Both the position numbers and the translations under genes were made by a program. From NCBI GenBank assembly GCA_003280005.1, contig QCGH01000004.1, positions 1 through 64,000 on the forward strand: a stretch of 64,000 bases of DNA, in the 5' to 3' direction. Positions 33,144-44,821 of this stretch are shown piece by piece. Position 1 is the first letter of the stretch; the number at the start of each line of letters is the position of its first letter. The stretch is from Pelagibacteraceae bacterium AG-365-D07 (lineage in GTDB: Bacteria; Pseudomonadota; Alphaproteobacteria; Pelagibacterales; Pelagibacteraceae). The notes beneath the pieces were generated by a model. The model was not told where the DNA came from, ran no database searches, and saw only the letters and a list, made by a program, of their open reading frames with translations.

Positions 33144-35714
33144 TTAAATAAAATTATCATCTATTTTAATTGCAGAAACTACTTTTTCATTATCCGAAAG
33201 TTTAATAATCCTTACACCCTGGGTATTTCTTCCTGCAATTCTAATTTCCTTTACATTAGTTCTAATAACTTTGCCTTTATCAGTGGAAATAATAATTTCA
33301 TCTTCTGCTGAAACAGGAAATGATGATGAAACGTTACCATTTCTTTGTGAAGTTACGATATTAATAATTCCTTTTCCTCCTCTATTGGTTACTCTATAAT
33401 CAAAATGTGGTGTTCTCTTGCCATATCCATTTTCTGTTACCGACAAGATAAACTTATCGACAGATTTTTTGTCAATTTTAGAAGATTTTGAACTTTTTTT
33501 TATATGATCAATTATTGATAGAGATACTATTTTATCATTCTGGCTTAAATTTATTCCTCTTATACCTTTTGAAGACCTTCCCTTAAAAACCCTTAACTTG
33601 CTAGATTCGAAACGGATTGATTTACCTGATTTAGTGCTTAAAATAATATCTTGATCACTTCTACAAATTTGCACACCTGCAATTTTATCGTCTTGATCTA
33701 ATTTAATAGCTATTTTTCCAGAAGCATTAATTGAACTAAAATCTTCTAGATTGTTTTTTCTAATCTTACCTTTGCTAGTCACAAATATTAGATGGTAATC
33801 TTTCTTTTGAGATATATCATCAGGAAATGGCATTATAGAACTAATGCTTTGATGATTCTTCCATTGTAAAAGATTTGATACAGCTTTACCTTTTGATGCC
33901 GATGTACCTTCAGGAATTTTCCAAGCTTTTAGTCTATATACAAGTCCTTCAGATGAAAAAAAAAGTACTTGAGTATGTGTGTTTACTGATAACGTCTGAA
34001 CAACTGAGTCCTCTTCCCTAGTTTTAATGCCGGATTTACCTTTTCCACCTCTTTTTTGTTGTTTCACACTACTCAAGGCTCCTCTTTTAATGTAACCTTG
34101 CAGTGTAACAGTAATAATTACAGACTCTTTTTGAATTGTCTCTTCAATATCGTAATTTAATACAGCGTCAATAATTTTAGTTTTACGAGGAGTGCTAAAT
34201 TTTTCTTTAATTTCTTTTAGTTCAATACCTATAACTTTAAATAATTCCTTTTTAGAATTTAATATTTTTTTGAATTGGGTAATTAATTCTATAAGTTTTT
34301 TTAGCTCTACTTCAATTTCATTTATTCCTATTGCTGTTAGTTTTTGAAGTCTCAGGTCTAATATAGCTAAAACTTGATCTTTTGAAAATTTATAATTATT
34401 TTTAGATTTTTTACTTTCAACTAATTTAATCAATTTTGTTGATTTACTTATTGACCAAGATGTTTTTAAAAGTTTATCCTTAGCTTCATCTGGTGTTTTG
34501 GAATTCCTAATAATTTTAATTATCTTATCCAAATTATCTATACTTACGGATAATCCTATTAAGATATGTGCTCTATCCTCAGCTTTTTTTAAATCATATT
34601 TAGTTCTTTTAATGACAACTTCTTCTCTAAAAATTAAAAAGCTTTCTAAAAAATCTTTCAATGAACATGTTTTTGGTTTTTTGTCTACAATAGCCAAGGT
34701 ATTAAAACCAAAAGAACTTTCTATTGATGTAAATTTATATAACTGTCTTTTAATTGTTTCTGGTTCGACGCCACGTTTAAGATCAATAACAACCCTAATC
34801 CCCTCTCTGTTTGACTCATCCCTTATATCACTTATTCCCTCTATTTTTTTTTCTCTTACTAGCTCTGCTATTCTTTCATTTAATAAAGATTTATTAACTT
34901 GATATGGTACAGATGAAATAATTAATCTCTCCTTACCATTTTTTAATTGCTCTGCAGAAATTTCTCCTCTAATTTTAAATGATCCTCTTCCAGTTTTATA
35001 ACCTTGTTTAATGATATCTTTGCCAATAATTAACCCACCTGTTGGAAAATCTGGTCCAGGAATAAGTTTCATTAATTCAGGAATTTTAATATCTCTGTTT
35101 TCGATCAAAGCTAACGTTCCATCAATTATTTCACCTAAGTTATGAGGTGGTATACTTGTTGCCATTCCAACTGCTATACCTCCAGCTCCATTAACAAGAA
35201 GATTTGGATATTGTGCTGGTAGAATCTCTGGTTCTTTCTCTGTTTCATCGTAATTACTTTTAAATTTGACAGTATTTTTATTTATATCGTCAACCAAATA
35301 TTGAGATACTTTTGATAGTCTGGTTTCTGTATATCTCATCGCGGCTGGCGGATCTCCATCTATTGATCCGAAGTTACCCTGTCCTTCAATTAAAGGTAGG
35401 CTCATTGAAAAATCCTGCACCATTCTTACCAAAGCATCATAAACGGCTTGATCGCCATGAGGGTGATATTTACCAATTACATCTCCAACAATTCTGGCTG
35501 ATTTTCTAAATTGTTTTGCCCAATCAAAACCACCTTTATGCATAGCAAAAATAATTCTTCTATGAACAGGCTTTAGTCCATCTCTTATGTCTGGTAATGC
35601 TCTACTAATTATTACACTCATTGCGTATGACAAATATGACGAACTCATTTCGTCATACATTGTAATAGGATTTACTTTTGGCTTATTAACTTCTGTTAAC
35701 TGATTGTTTTTCAT
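33144..35714 (-). CDS. gyrA: DNA gyrase subunit A
   Basis: An 856-residue type II topoisomerase subunit. The active-site tyrosine is Tyr128 in [12 protein letters not shown]. The quinolone region [16 protein letters not shown] has Asp88 at the second position usually involved and no obvious resistance change that can be judged by eye. The C-terminal DNA-wrapping domain has the GyrA box QQKRGGKG near 563. Its presence distinguishes it from ParC. The stop of ssb touches its start (one-base overlap), giving an ssb-gyrA-coaD-ppiA-tgt run on the minus strand. Confidence 0.97.
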   Translation of the reverse strand: MKNNQLTEVNKPKVNPITMYDEMSSSYLSYAMSVIISRALPDIRDGLKPVHRRIIFAMHKGGFDWAKQFRKSARIVGDVIGKYHPHGDQAVYDALVRMVQDFSMSLPLIEGQGNFGSIDGDPPAAMRYTETRLSKVSQYLVDDINKNTVKFKSNYDETEKEPEILPAQYPNLLVNGAGGIAVGMATSIPPHNLGEIIDGTLALIENRDIKIPELMKLIPGPDFPTGGLIIGKDIIKQGYKTGRGSFKIRGEISAEQLKNGKERLIISSVPYQVNKSLLNERIAELVREKKIEGISDIRDESNREGIRVVIDLKRGVEPETIKRQLYKFTSIESSFGFNTLAIVDKKPKTCSLKDFLESFLIFREEVVIKRTKYDLKKAEDRAHILIGLSVSIDNLDKIIKIIRNSKTPDEAKDKLLKTSWSISKSTKLIKLVESKKSKNNYKFSKDQVLAILDLRLQKLTAIGINEIEVELKKLIELITQFKKILNSKKELFKVIGIELKEIKEKFSTPRKTKIIDAVLNYDIEETIQKESVIITVTLQGYIKRGALSSVKQQKRGGKGKSGIKTREEDSVVQTLSVNTHTQVLFFSSEGLVYRLKAWKIPEGTSASKGKAVSNLLQWKNHQSISSIMPFPDDISQKKDYHLIFVTSKGKIRKNNLEDFSSINASGKIAIKLDQDDKIAGVQICRSDQDIILSTKSGKSIRFESSKLRVFKGRSSKGIRGINLSQNDKIVSLSIIDHIKKSSKSSKIDKKSVDKFILSVTENGYGKRTPHFDYRVTNRGGKGIINIVTSQRNGNVSSSFPVSAEDEIIISTDKGKVIRTNVKEIRIAGRNTQGVRIIKLSDNEKVVSAIKIDDNFI

Positions 35715-36169
35715 TAAAATGGAATTTCGTCGTCTAAATCACTATTATTTTGCTGATTTGTTTGATCAAAATCATTATTTTTATTTTGAGATGAATTTGA
35801 AATATTGTTTTGATTAGATCCACCCAACATGGTCAATGTAGAATTATAACCCTGTAAAACTATTTCTGTAGAATATTTATCTTGACCAGTCTGTTCATCT
35901 TTCCATTTTCTTGTTGTTAGTTGACCTTCGATATAGATCTGGGCTCCTTTTTTTAAATATTGTTGAACAACATTTACAAGCCCTTCGTTAAATACAACTA
36001 TACGGTGCCATTCAGTTTTTTCTTTTTTTTCTCCTGAATTTCTATCCTTCCAAGTTTGGCTTGTGGCAATACTTAGTCTAGCGACACTTTTACCATTAAC
36101 CATTTGTTTCACTTCTGGATCGGCGCCTAACCTACCTATTAATTGTACTTTATTTAAACTTCCTGCCAT
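35714..36169 (-). CDS. ssb: single-stranded DNA-binding protein
   Basis: A 151-residue SSB. The OB fold occupies about 1-110 ([34 protein letters not shown]). A Gln/Asn-rich linker follows, then the acidic tip ending in DDEIPF, which recruits partner proteins. It is divergent from uvrA across 81 bases, an arrangement often seen in bacteria because both act in repair. I see no GTTC-N7-GTTC type LexA box in the spacer. Confidence 0.97.
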   Translation of the reverse strand: MAGSLNKVQLIGRLGADPEVKQMVNGKSVARLSIATSQTWKDRNSGEKKEKTEWHRIVVFNEGLVNVVQQYLKKGAQIYIEGQLTTRKWKDEQTGQDKYSTEIVLQGYNSTLTMLGGSNQNNISNSSQNKNNDFDQTNQQNNSDLDDEIPF

Positions 36170-36250
36170 AATTTTTGTATATTAGATGATAATTTAATAT
36201 AACACATTTTACCTTGAATATTAATTTTATTAATCTAAAGCAACTAAATA

Positions 36251-39127
36251 ATGCTTAAAAAGATCGTGATAAAAGGTGCAAAAGAGCACAATTTAAAGAA
36301 TATTTCTTTAGAGATTCCAAAAGAAAAATTTATAGTAATAACTGGACTTTCAGGTTCAGGAAAATCGTCTTTAGCATTCGACACTGTATATGCAGAGGGA
36401 CAGAGACGATATGTGGAAAGCTTATCAGCTTATGCAAGACAATTCCTTGATAAGATGAAAAAACCAAATGTAGACCTTATTGAAGGTCTAAGTCCGGCTA
36501 TATCAATAGAACAAAAGAATACATCAAAAAATCCTAGATCTACTGTAGCTACTGTTACTGAAATATATGATTACATGAGAGTTCTGTTTGCAAGAGCTGG
36601 TATACCGTTTTCACCATTTACAGGTAAACCCATCGAATCTCAAACAATTAGTCAAATTGTTGATAGAATCAAACAGCTTCCAAAAAAATCTACTATTTAT
36701 TTATTTTCACCTGTAGTCAGAGGAAGGAAAGGAGAATACAAAAAAGAAATTCTATCTTATAAAAAAAGAGGATTTAGAAAAATTAAAATTGACAATAAAA
36801 TATATGAAATCGATAAAGCTCCTGAAATCAATAAAAAAATAAAACACGATATATCAATTTTAGTTGACAGAATTGTTATCAATTCTTCTCTAGGAAATAG
36901 ATTGGCTGAGTCAGTCGAAACGGCAATCAATTTATCAAATGGATTATTGTTTGTTGAATATGAAGATGAAACTCTTCCAAAACAATACAGAAAGGTAGAG
37001 AAAATAATTTTTTCTACCAAATTTGCATGTCCAGAAAGTGGTTTTACAATCGAGGAAATTGAACCAAGATTGTTTTCATTTAACAGTCCATATGGTGCTT
37101 GTGAGGAATGTGAAGGTATCGGTGTTAAATTAAATGTTGATCCTAAACTAGTCATTCCAGATGAAAAAAAAACAATATCTGATGGTGCAATTGTTCCTTG
37201 GGCAAAATCTACCTCATTATATTATGCGCAAACTTTATCCTCTTTAGCAAAACATTATAAATTTTCGTTAGAGGAAAAATGGAAAAATCTTCCTAAAAAG
37301 GTGAAAGATGTAATTTTATATGGATCAGATGATGAAGAAATTAAATTTTCTTATGATGATGGATATGAAAAGTATTCACATAAAAAGACTTTTGAAGGAG
37401 TAATTAATAATTTAGAAAGAAGATACTTAGAAACAGATAGCGACTGGATGAGAGAAGAAATATCTCAATATCAGTCAGACACAAAATGTGAGAAATGTGA
37501 TGGTTATAGGCTTAAAGATGAAGCTCTTTGTGTAAAAATTCAGGATTTAAACATTAGTCAAGTTACAGAAAAATCAATTATTGAGGCTAAAGAATGGTTT
37601 TTATCTTTAGAAAAAACACTCGACCCTACAAGATTAAAAATTGCTCAACATATACTTAAAGAAATAAATGAAAGACTTAATTTTTTATTAAATGTTGGCT
37701 TAGATTATCTGACATTATCGAGAGAATCAGGAACATTATCTGGTGGCGAGTCACAAAGAATTAGATTGGCCTCACAAATTGGATCAGGACTTACAGGAGT
37801 TTTATATGTATTGGACGAACCATCTATTGGCTTACATCAAAAAGATAATATTAAATTAATTGAAGCTTTAAAAAGATTAAGAGACCTTGGAAATACAGTA
37901 GTTGTTGTCGAGCATGATACAGAAACAATGGAAAATTCTGATCACATTGTAGATTTAGGTCCTGAAGCTGGTCACAAAGGTGGGCAAGTTGTTGCCCAAG
38001 GAACATGTGAAGAAATTAAAAAAAATAATGATAGTATAACTGGAAGATATTTATCTAACAAAAGTTTCATCCCTGTGCCTAAAAGTCGAAAAATGGCAAA
38101 AAATGGAAAATATTTAGAAATTTTAAATGCATCTGGAAATAATTTAAAAAATGTAAATTTAAAAATACCTTTAGGGGCTTTTACATGTGTCACAGGAGTA
38201 TCAGGAAGTGGTAAATCAACATTAATTCTTCAGACTTTATTTAATGCATTAAATCTTTATCTAAATAACAACAAAACAAGAAAAATTCCTTTGCCATTCA
38301 AAGGAATTAAAGGCATAGAATTAGTAGATAAAATAATAGATATTGATCAATCGCCAATTGGTAGAACGCCAAGATCAAATCCTGCTACTTATACAGGTGC
38401 ATTTGGACCTATTAGAGATTGGTTTACAAATTTACCTGAATCTAAAAGCAGAGGTTATAAACCTGGTAGATTTTCATTTAATGTAAAAGGTGGGAGATGT
38501 GAAGCATGTGAGGGAGATGGGGTGATTACTTACGAAATGCATTTTCTTCCAGATGTGTACGTAACCTGTGATGAATGCAAAGGTAGTCGATACAATAGAG
38601 AAACACTTGAAATTAAATTTAAAGAAAAAAATATTTCAGATGTTTTAAATATGACAGTTGATGAAGGTTGTGATTTTTTTGAAAACATAAATACTATCAG
38701 AGGAAAACTTCTTACTTTAAAAAAAGTAGGCTTAGGTTATATTAAAATTGGACAACAAGCCACAACACTGTCTGGTGGTGAAGCCCAAAGAATTAAACTT
38801 GCAAAGGAACTTTCAAAAAGATCTACTGGACGAACGGTTTATATACTAGATGAGCCAACTACCGGTTTACACCAACATGATATAAAGAAATTGTTAGAAA
38901 TTTTGCACACATTTGTAGCTACTGGAAACACAGTAATTGTAATTGAACATAACCTTGATGTAATAAAAACTGCGGATCATATAATCGATATAGGTCCTGA
39001 TGGAGGAGTTAAAGGTGGTGAAATTATCGCAGAGGGAAAACCTGAAGACATTGTCAAAGTAAATAATAGTTATACAGGCAAATATTTAGCGCCTCTTTTA
39101 ATTTCAAAGTATAAAAAAATTGCTTAA
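36251..39127 (+). CDS. uvrA: excinuclease ABC subunit A
   Basis: The 958-residue damage-recognition ATPase of nucleotide excision repair. Two ABC modules: Walker [13 protein letters not shown] (near 32-43) and [10 protein letters not shown] (near 645), signatures LSGGESQR and LSGGEAQR, Walker [12 protein letters not shown] and [11 protein letters not shown]. The first zinc finger reads CPES-x19-CEEC, with a serine in place of one cysteine, as I recall for other alphaproteobacterial UvrA. The second (CEAC, CDEC) is complete. Length and motif set are normal. Confidence 0.97.
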   Translation: MLKKIVIKGAKEHNLKNISLEIPKEKFIVITGLSGSGKSSLAFDTVYAEGQRRYVESLSAYARQFLDKMKKPNVDLIEGLSPAISIEQKNTSKNPRSTVATVTEIYDYMRVLFARAGIPFSPFTGKPIESQTISQIVDRIKQLPKKSTIYLFSPVVRGRKGEYKKEILSYKKRGFRKIKIDNKIYEIDKAPEINKKIKHDISILVDRIVINSSLGNRLAESVETAINLSNGLLFVEYEDETLPKQYRKVEKIIFSTKFACPESGFTIEEIEPRLFSFNSPYGACEECEGIGVKLNVDPKLVIPDEKKTISDGAIVPWAKSTSLYYAQTLSSLAKHYKFSLEEKWKNLPKKVKDVILYGSDDEEIKFSYDDGYEKYSHKKTFEGVINNLERRYLETDSDWMREEISQYQSDTKCEKCDGYRLKDEALCVKIQDLNISQVTEKSIIEAKEWFLSLEKTLDPTRLKIAQHILKEINERLNFLLNVGLDYLTLSRESGTLSGGESQRIRLASQIGSGLTGVLYVLDEPSIGLHQKDNIKLIEALKRLRDLGNTVVVVEHDTETMENSDHIVDLGPEAGHKGGQVVAQGTCEEIKKNNDSITGRYLSNKSFIPVPKSRKMAKNGKYLEILNASGNNLKNVNLKIPLGAFTCVTGVSGSGKSTLILQTLFNALNLYLNNNKTRKIPLPFKGIKGIELVDKIIDIDQSPIGRTPRSNPATYTGAFGPIRDWFTNLPESKSRGYKPGRFSFNVKGGRCEACEGDGVITYEMHFLPDVYVTCDECKGSRYNRETLEIKFKEKNISDVLNMTVDEGCDFFENINTIRGKLLTLKKVGLGYIKIGQQATTLSGGEAQRIKLAKELSKRSTGRTVYILDEPTTGLHQHDIKKLLEILHTFVATGNTVIVIEHNLDVIKTADHIIDIGPDGGVKGGEIIAEGKPEDIVKVNNSYTGKYLAPLLISKYKKIA

Positions 39128-39153
39128 ACAGTTAATTAGTTGTATAAAGTGAT

Positions 39154-39756
39154 ATGACAGAAATTTTACAATCATTATCTAAAACACTGCATTTTTCTCT
39201 AGCTTTAGCTGTTGTGCTATTCTTAGGATTGTATTTTTTAAACGGTGGATTTGATATAGATGTCCTTTTTTGGAGTTGGTTATTTAGATATGTTCATGTT
39301 GTTGTGGGAATTATGTGGATAGGTCTTTTATGGTACTTTAACTTTGTTCAAATTCCAAACATGTCAAAAATTCCTGATGAACAAAAACCAGCCATAGGCA
39401 AGGTTATTGCGCCAGCTGCATTGTTTTGGTTCAGATGGGCTGCTTTATTCACAATAATATCGGGACTAATTTTAGCATATATAAATGGATATGTTCATGA
39501 TGCAATGACTTTAGGTATCACATCTGGTGGAGGAAAAAGTACTGCAATTGGAATTGGAATGTGGTTAGGTTTAATAATGGCTTTTAATGTTTGGTTTGTA
39601 ATATGGCCTAATCAAAAAAGAGCTTTAGGAATAGTTGAAGCTGATCCAGAGTCTAAAGCAAAATCAGCTAAAACAGCTATGTTATTTTCAAGAACAAATA
39701 CATTACTTTCATTACCGATGCTACTTTCTATGGTGGCTGCTCAAAATTTGTATTAA
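39154..39756 (+). CDS. urate hydroxylase N-terminal-domain-like (PuuD-like) membrane protein
   Basis: A 200-residue membrane protein with about five helices. The segments RYVHVVVGIMWIGLLWYFNF, WFRWAALFTIISGLILAY and GMWLGLIMAFNVWFVIWPNQKR match the membrane part of PuuD (Urate_ox_N). The cytochrome c tail of true PuuD is missing, so urate oxidation is not established. Stand-alone versions are common in alphaproteobacteria and of unknown role. Conserved histidines in the first helices could bind haem. It follows uvrA by 26 bases and overlaps the convergent secF by four. Confidence 0.75.
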   Translation: MTEILQSLSKTLHFSLALAVVLFLGLYFLNGGFDIDVLFWSWLFRYVHVVVGIMWIGLLWYFNFVQIPNMSKIPDEQKPAIGKVIAPAALFWFRWAALFTIISGLILAYINGYVHDAMTLGITSGGGKSTAIGIGMWLGLIMAFNVWFVIWPNQKRALGIVEADPESKAKSAKTAMLFSRTNTLLSLPMLLSMVAAQNLY

Positions 39757-40652
39757 TTTTTTTCTTCGTCTTTTTTTACTAAAGTATCGTGATTAACGTT
39801 TAATCTAACTAAAATTGGATTTGCAATATAAATCGATGAATAAGTACCAATTATTACACCCATAATCATTGCAAATGAAAAACCTCTAAGGATTTCACCA
39901 CCAAGAAAGAAAATTGATAGCAAGGCTAACAATGTGGTTAAAGAAGTTAAAATTGTTCTAGACAAAGTTTCATTTATAGATCTGTTTGAAAGATCAAATA
40001 TATCAATGTCTGAATATTTTTTAAGGTTATCGCGGACCCGATCATATATAACAACGGTATCATTCATTGAATAACCAACAATTGTTAATACTGCTGCAAC
40101 AATTGATAAATTAATTTCTAAAGATAAAAGTGAAAATATTCCTAATGTAATAATTACATCGTGGAATAAAGCTACAATTGCTCCTAAACTAAATTGCCAT
40201 TCAAATCTTATCCAAATATAAAATAACATCGCAGCTAGTGATAAAGAAATTGCAATTATGCTAGATTTTAAAAGTTCTGAGCTTACTTTTGGTCCTACAT
40301 TTTCTACTCTTCTAAAATTAATATCAGGGAATGACTTTGAAACTTCATTTTTAAGATTATTAATATATTCTGGATTTCCTAAGTTTTGTTTCTGAAATTT
40401 AATTAAGTAATCTTTATCATTGCCAAAATTTTTAACAGTTAAATTTGGTAAATTTGATTTACTAAATACATCTCTGACTTTAGAAACAGAATGATCTGAT
40501 ATATCGAGTCTTATTTCAATTAAAGTACCACCCTTAAAATCCACACCATAATTTAAACCTTTAAAAGATAGCAAGGATAAAGATATAATAACAAGTATAA
40601 CTGATAAAAAACCAAATTTTTTATAATATTTATTAAATCTAATATTATTCAT
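39753..40652 (-). CDS. secF: protein translocase subunit SecF
   Basis: A 299-residue inner-membrane subunit of SecDF, which uses the proton gradient to pull proteins through SecYEG. Typical features: the first helix followed by GLNYGVDFKGGTLIEI, a periplasmic loop, and five C-terminal helices with YSMNDTVVIYDRVRDNL and a closing GTYSSIYIANPI. It follows secD by two bases. Confidence 0.96.
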   Translation of the reverse strand: MNNIRFNKYYKKFGFLSVILVIISLSLLSFKGLNYGVDFKGGTLIEIRLDISDHSVSKVRDVFSKSNLPNLTVKNFGNDKDYLIKFQKQNLGNPEYINNLKNEVSKSFPDINFRRVENVGPKVSSELLKSSIIAISLSLAAMLFYIWIRFEWQFSLGAIVALFHDVIITLGIFSLLSLEINLSIVAAVLTIVGYSMNDTVVIYDRVRDNLKKYSDIDIFDLSNRSINETLSRTILTSLTTLLALLSIFFLGGEILRGFSFAMIMGVIIGTYSSIYIANPILVRLNVNHDTLVKKDEEKN

Positions 40653-40654
40653 TT

Positions 40655-42208
40655 TTATAAAAGTTTTTCCTTGTCTTTATTTGATTTCACATAAATGGAA
40701 CTTAATAATCTTGCAATAAAGTATACAGAAAACAATGTAGTCAAAATTCCAATGCCTAAAGTTACAGAAAATCCTTTAATTGGACCTGATCCCATTAGAA
40801 ATAAAATTGAGGCAGCTATAAGTGTTGTTATATTTGCATCAATTATAGCTGTTCTTGATTTAATATAACCACTATCAAAAGCTATAATTTTGTTACTTTC
40901 ATTTTTTATTTCTTCTTTAATTCTCTCAAAAATTAGCACATTTGCATCCACAGCCATACCTACTGTTAGAATAATACCAGCAATTCCTGGCAAGGTTAAT
41001 GTTGCGCCAAACATGGTTAATACACCTAACAGTAAAAATAAATTGGTTAATAATGCTAAATTAGCTATCAAACCAAAAATTCTGTATTTATAAACCATAA
41101 ATAAAACAACTAAACTAAAGCCTACAATTAGAGATATAATTCCAGCCTTAATAGAGTCTTTTCCCAAATCTGGTCCGACTGATCTTTCTTCAATAATATT
41201 CATAGGTGCCGGCAATGCTCCAGATCTTAACAATAAGGCTAAATCAGTTGCACTTTGAAAAGTAAAATTACCACTAATTTGACCAGATCCACCCACTATT
41301 GGCTCTCTGATTGATGGTGCACTTATAATTTTACCATCTAAAATAATTGCTAGTTGTTTTCCAACATTCTCGGTGGTAGCTCTACCAAATTTTTTAGCTC
41401 CTACTCTATCTAAAGTAAATGAAACTATTGTTTCATTGCTTTGTGTATCCATTCTTGGTTTAGCATCAATAAGATTATCACCATTTAGAATAATTCTTTT
41501 ACTAACTGTTGCTTCATCAAGGTCATTGTCAAATTTTAAAGTCTCTGTACCAAATCCATCACTTCCAGTTGAAGAAACAAATTGAAAAGTTAAGTTAGCA
41601 GTTTTACCTAAAAGAGATTTTATTCTTGCAGGATCATCAAGTCCAGGCAACTCAACTAAAATTCTATTATTACCTCTTTTTAATATGTTTGGTTCATTTG
41701 TACCTGATTCATCAACTCTTCTTCTTACAATTTCAACTGCCTGGTCTAATGAAGATGAGTTCAATAAAACAATACCGTAATCAGATAATGATAAAGAAAA
41801 AAAATTGTTATTATTTTCTACAATATATTGATGAGTTTTAAATTTTTCAAAATATGGATTTAAATCACTTTCTTTATCAGAAAAAATTTGTTCAATTTCT
41901 TCTACAAATACTTTTTCACTTTCAAAATTTATTTTGTTATTTTCAATAAAAAAATTTTTTACTAAGATTGATTTATCTTTGAAAGTTTTTTTAATATCGA
42001 TCAGTTTATTTTGTAATGTTTGAGAGATAATTGGTTGATTGTCAATTTCAAGCAATAAATAAGATCCACCTTGTAAATCCAAACCAAGATTAATTTTGTT
42101 TTTTAAAAAATTATCATCAAATTTAAATATATTAGAAAATGATAAATAGGTGAATATTAATGTAATTAAAATAATAGTTATAATTTTAATTTTTGTAAAA
42201 TATAACAC
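40655..42208 (-). CDS. secD: protein translocase subunit SecD
   Basis: A 517-residue partner of SecF. Landmarks: INLGLDLQGGSYLLLEID after the first helix, the P1 periplasmic domain with VRRRVDESGTNEP and ILVELPGL, then GSGQISGNFTFQSATDLALLLRSG split over the P1 head, and the RND-type helices with GMAVDANVLIFERIKEE (proton-relay Asp). The start is GTG at 42208; no ATG is available without losing the first helix. It lies 11 bases after yajC in the yajC-secD-secF order. Confidence 0.95.
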   Translation of the reverse strand: MLYFTKIKIITIILITLIFTYLSFSNIFKFDDNFLKNKINLGLDLQGGSYLLLEIDNQPIISQTLQNKLIDIKKTFKDKSILVKNFFIENNKINFESEKVFVEEIEQIFSDKESDLNPYFEKFKTHQYIVENNNNFFSLSLSDYGIVLLNSSSLDQAVEIVRRRVDESGTNEPNILKRGNNRILVELPGLDDPARIKSLLGKTANLTFQFVSSTGSDGFGTETLKFDNDLDEATVSKRIILNGDNLIDAKPRMDTQSNETIVSFTLDRVGAKKFGRATTENVGKQLAIILDGKIISAPSIREPIVGGSGQISGNFTFQSATDLALLLRSGALPAPMNIIEERSVGPDLGKDSIKAGIISLIVGFSLVVLFMVYKYRIFGLIANLALLTNLFLLLGVLTMFGATLTLPGIAGIILTVGMAVDANVLIFERIKEEIKNESNKIIAFDSGYIKSRTAIIDANITTLIAASILFLMGSGPIKGFSVTLGIGILTTLFSVYFIARLLSSIYVKSNKDKEKLL

Positions 42209-42219
42209 TTAAAAATAAA

Positions 42220-42504
42220 TTATTTTTTTACTTCCTGGCCGTTTAAAAGAGCTTGGATACCAGTTGCTTTAACTACTTCAACTTTTACATTATCTGAAAT
42301 AATTACCTCAACTTTTTCTGCATCAATAATTCTTTCAATAGTTCCAACAATTCCTCCTGAAGTAACAACTTTGTCACCTCTTTTAAGATTATCAACCATA
42401 AGTTTATGATCTTTGACCTTTTTTTGCTGAGGTCTTATTAAGAAAAAGTAAAAAATTACAAATATTAGTATTAATGGTATAAATTGTGCTATTCCTGAAT
42501 CCAT
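42220..42504 (-). CDS. yajC: preprotein translocase accessory protein YajC
   Basis: A 94-residue protein with one N-terminal helix (IPLILIFVIFYFFLI), the family motif RPQQKKVKDH and then GDKVVTSGGIVGTIERI. It associates with SecDF. It begins the yajC-secD-secF set, 45 bases downstream of serS. Confidence 0.95.
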   Translation of the reverse strand: MDSGIAQFIPLILIFVIFYFFLIRPQQKKVKDHKLMVDNLKRGDKVVTSGGIVGTIERIIDAEKVEVIISDNVKVEVVKATGIQALLNGQEVKK

Positions 42505-42549
42505 AAATCTCCTATTAATAAAATTCTTTATACCATATAATTAATTTTC

Positions 42550-43815
42550 TCAACCGATAATTGATGAAATTTTCGTCATATTATTCATATATGGTCTTAA
42601 AGCTTTTGGAATAATTATACTTCCATCCTCATCTTGATAGTTTTCCATTATTGCAATTAAGGTTCTACCTACTGCAAGACCGCTACCGTTTAAAGTTCCT
42701 GTAAATACATTTTCATTTTCTAAATTTTTGTATTTTGAATTCATCCTTCTTGCTTGAAAAGTTCCACAAGATGAACAACTTGAAATTTCTCTATATTTTT
42801 TTTCAGATGGTAGCCAGACTTCAATATCGTAAGTTTTTTCAGCACTAAAACCCATATCCCCAGTACATAATATTATTTTTCTGTATGGGAGATTTAATTT
42901 ATCTAAAATCGTAGTTGCGCTTTTAGTCATTCTTTCTAATTCATCTAAACATTTATCATTTTCTACAATGCTAACCAATTCAACTTTGTAAAATTGATGT
43001 TGGCGTATCATTCCTTTTGTATCCTTGCCATAACTTCCGGCTTCCTTTCTAAAACATGGTGTCGAGGCTACTAAACGTAATGGTAATTCACTTGATTTGA
43101 TTATTTGATTTTTAACTATATTGGTTAATATTACCTCAGCAGTAGGAATAAGAAATTTTCTGCCATCATCAGTGTCTAACTTAATTTCAAATTGATCATT
43201 TTCGAATTTAGGCAATTGACCTGTACCATACATGGTGGATTCTGATGCAATTAATGGAGGTGAAATTTCTCTATATCCATTTTCCAAGGTATGAACATCT
43301 AACATAAAATTTGATAAAGCCCTTTCCATCATGGCCAATTTATCTTTTACAAAAACAAATCTAGAGCCAGTTGTTTTTGTTGCTAAATCAAAATCTAACA
43401 TTTTTAAATTTTCTCCCAATTCATAATGTGATTTAATCTTAAAATTTTTAGATTTAATTTCACCTTTAATTTCGATTATTTTATTTAACTTTTCATCATT
43501 TCCCTCAGGTACGTCTTCATGCGCAATATTTGGAATTGAAGAAAGGAGATTATTTAACTCGGTCTTAATTTTGAGTTGATTGTCAGAAATTTTTTTTATT
43601 TTTGAAGAGATATCTTTAGATTTGATAAACATCTTTTCATCTTTAGATTTAGAAATTATTTTTTTTTCTTGTTCTAATTTTTCTTTCTCTTGAATTAATT
43701 CTCTATTTTTTTTATCAAGCTCAGGAAATTTGTCGATATCAGTTGCATTATTTCTCTTTGAAATTTTTTTTTTAAAAATATCAAAGTTTTCTCTAATATA
43801 TTTTATATCATGCAT
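42550..43815 (-). CDS. serS: seryl-tRNA synthetase
   Basis: A 421-residue class II synthetase. An N-terminal coiled-coil arm (about 25-105, heptads of Lys/Glu/Leu) contacts the long variable arm of tRNA-Ser. The catalytic core includes YREISPPLIAS, TGQLPKF, FRKEAGSYGKDTKGMIRQHQF (motif 2; quoted in parts) and the motif 3 region NGSGLAVGRTLIAIMEN. It overlaps the tatC stop by eight bases, so it is coupled to the Tat operon, the usual alphaproteobacterial order. Confidence 0.97.
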   Translation of the reverse strand: MHDIKYIRENFDIFKKKISKRNNATDIDKFPELDKKNRELIQEKEKLEQEKKIISKSKDEKMFIKSKDISSKIKKISDNQLKIKTELNNLLSSIPNIAHEDVPEGNDEKLNKIIEIKGEIKSKNFKIKSHYELGENLKMLDFDLATKTTGSRFVFVKDKLAMMERALSNFMLDVHTLENGYREISPPLIASESTMYGTGQLPKFENDQFEIKLDTDDGRKFLIPTAEVILTNIVKNQIIKSSELPLRLVASTPCFRKEAGSYGKDTKGMIRQHQFYKVELVSIVENDKCLDELERMTKSATTILDKLNLPYRKIILCTGDMGFSAEKTYDIEVWLPSEKKYREISSCSSCGTFQARRMNSKYKNLENENVFTGTLNGSGLAVGRTLIAIMENYQDEDGSIIIPKALRPYMNNMTKISSIIG

Positions 43816-44584
43816 TTTCTTCTTCTCTTTGTTTTTTTAGACTTTTTTCTTTTATTATATTTACTGATATTATGGACAATTCATACAATAATAATAGTGG
43901 TACAGCCAAACCAATTTGAGTAATAGGATCTGGTGGAGTAAGAATTGCAGCAGCTGTAAAAATAATTACTACAACATATTTTCTTCTCTCTTTTAAAAAT
44001 TTTGCATCAATCAAACCTACTCTAGCTAACAAACTAAGCACTATTGGTAATTGAAAACTTAATCCAAATGCAAAAATTAACTTCATGACAAGTGATAGAT
44101 ACTCATTTACTTTTGCTTCAAGTTGTATAGGTAAATTTGTATTTGCGCCTAGACTTTCAAATGAAAGAAAAAAATTAATAGCTAGTGGCATGATCAAGTA
44201 GTATACCAGCATTCCTCCAAGTAAAAAAAGTATTGGTGTCAAAATTAAATAAGGCATTATTGCTTTTTTTTCATGTTTATAAAGTCCCGGGGCAATAAAT
44301 TTCCAAATTTGAATTAGGAAAAATGGACTAGTGGCAAAAAATGCTGCAAAAAAAGAAACTTTTAAATAAGTAAGAAATGTTTCTTGAAGGGCTGTAAATA
44401 TTAATCTTCTATCAGTTCCGTCGTTTTTTACAGCATTTGCATATGGTTCTACCAAGAACCCATAAATACGATCAGAAAAAATATAACATCCAATAAAAAG
44501 AATTGCTAAAAAAACTAATGAGTAAATTAGTCTTTGTCTTAACTCTGTTAAGTGACTTATAAAACCTGTTTCTTTATTTGACAT
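43808..44584 (-). CDS. tatC: twin-arginine translocase subunit TatC
   Basis: A 258-residue six-helix protein that recognises twin-arginine signals. HLTELRQRLIYSL is the cytoplasmic N-terminal signature, then FLTYLKVSFFAAFF, APGLYKHEKK and FGLSFQLPIVL, and a closing charged tail. It overlaps tatB by 11 bases and serS by eight. Confidence 0.97.
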   Translation of the reverse strand: MSNKETGFISHLTELRQRLIYSLVFLAILFIGCYIFSDRIYGFLVEPYANAVKNDGTDRRLIFTALQETFLTYLKVSFFAAFFATSPFFLIQIWKFIAPGLYKHEKKAIMPYLILTPILFLLGGMLVYYLIMPLAINFFLSFESLGANTNLPIQLEAKVNEYLSLVMKLIFAFGLSFQLPIVLSLLARVGLIDAKFLKERRKYVVVIIFTAAAILTPPDPITQIGLAVPLLLLYELSIISVNIIKEKSLKKQREEENA

Positions 44585-44816
44585 CCTTTTTTTCGTTTAA
44601 ATTATGTTTTTGATTACTTTCATCAGTTTTATCATAAATATCTTTAACATCATCATCCATAGATGTAACTTCGGTTTGAACATTTGAAATATATCTCTTA
44701 ACAGAGCCTATCCAACTACCAACTTTTTTTAACATTATTGGAAAATCTTTTGGACCAACAACAATGATTGCAATCGAAACTATTATTAAAATTTCTAACC
44801 AGCCAATTTGTGGCAT
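44574..44816 (-). CDS. tatB: twin-arginine translocase subunit TatB
   Basis: An 80-residue protein with one helix (GWLEILIIVSIAIIVVGP) followed by the amphipathic segment KDFPIMLKKVGSWIGSVKRY and an acidic tail. The Glu in the helix and the GPKDFP hinge identify it as TatB rather than TatA. It follows tatA by five bases. It is shorter than the E. coli protein but similar to other small-genome versions. Confidence 0.93.
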   Translation of the reverse strand: MPQIGWLEILIIVSIAIIVVGPKDFPIMLKKVGSWIGSVKRYISNVQTEVTSMDDDVKDIYDKTDESNQKHNLNEKKDVK

Positions 44817-44821
44817 TGGAA

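Noticed and set aside
36170-36250. SOS (LexA) box between ssb and uvrA
   Set aside because: No GTTC-N7-GTTC or GAAC-N7-GAAC pattern; only AT-rich sequence.
36757-37155. Minus-strand frame opposite uvrA
   Set aside because: Shadow of uvrA with no family resemblance.
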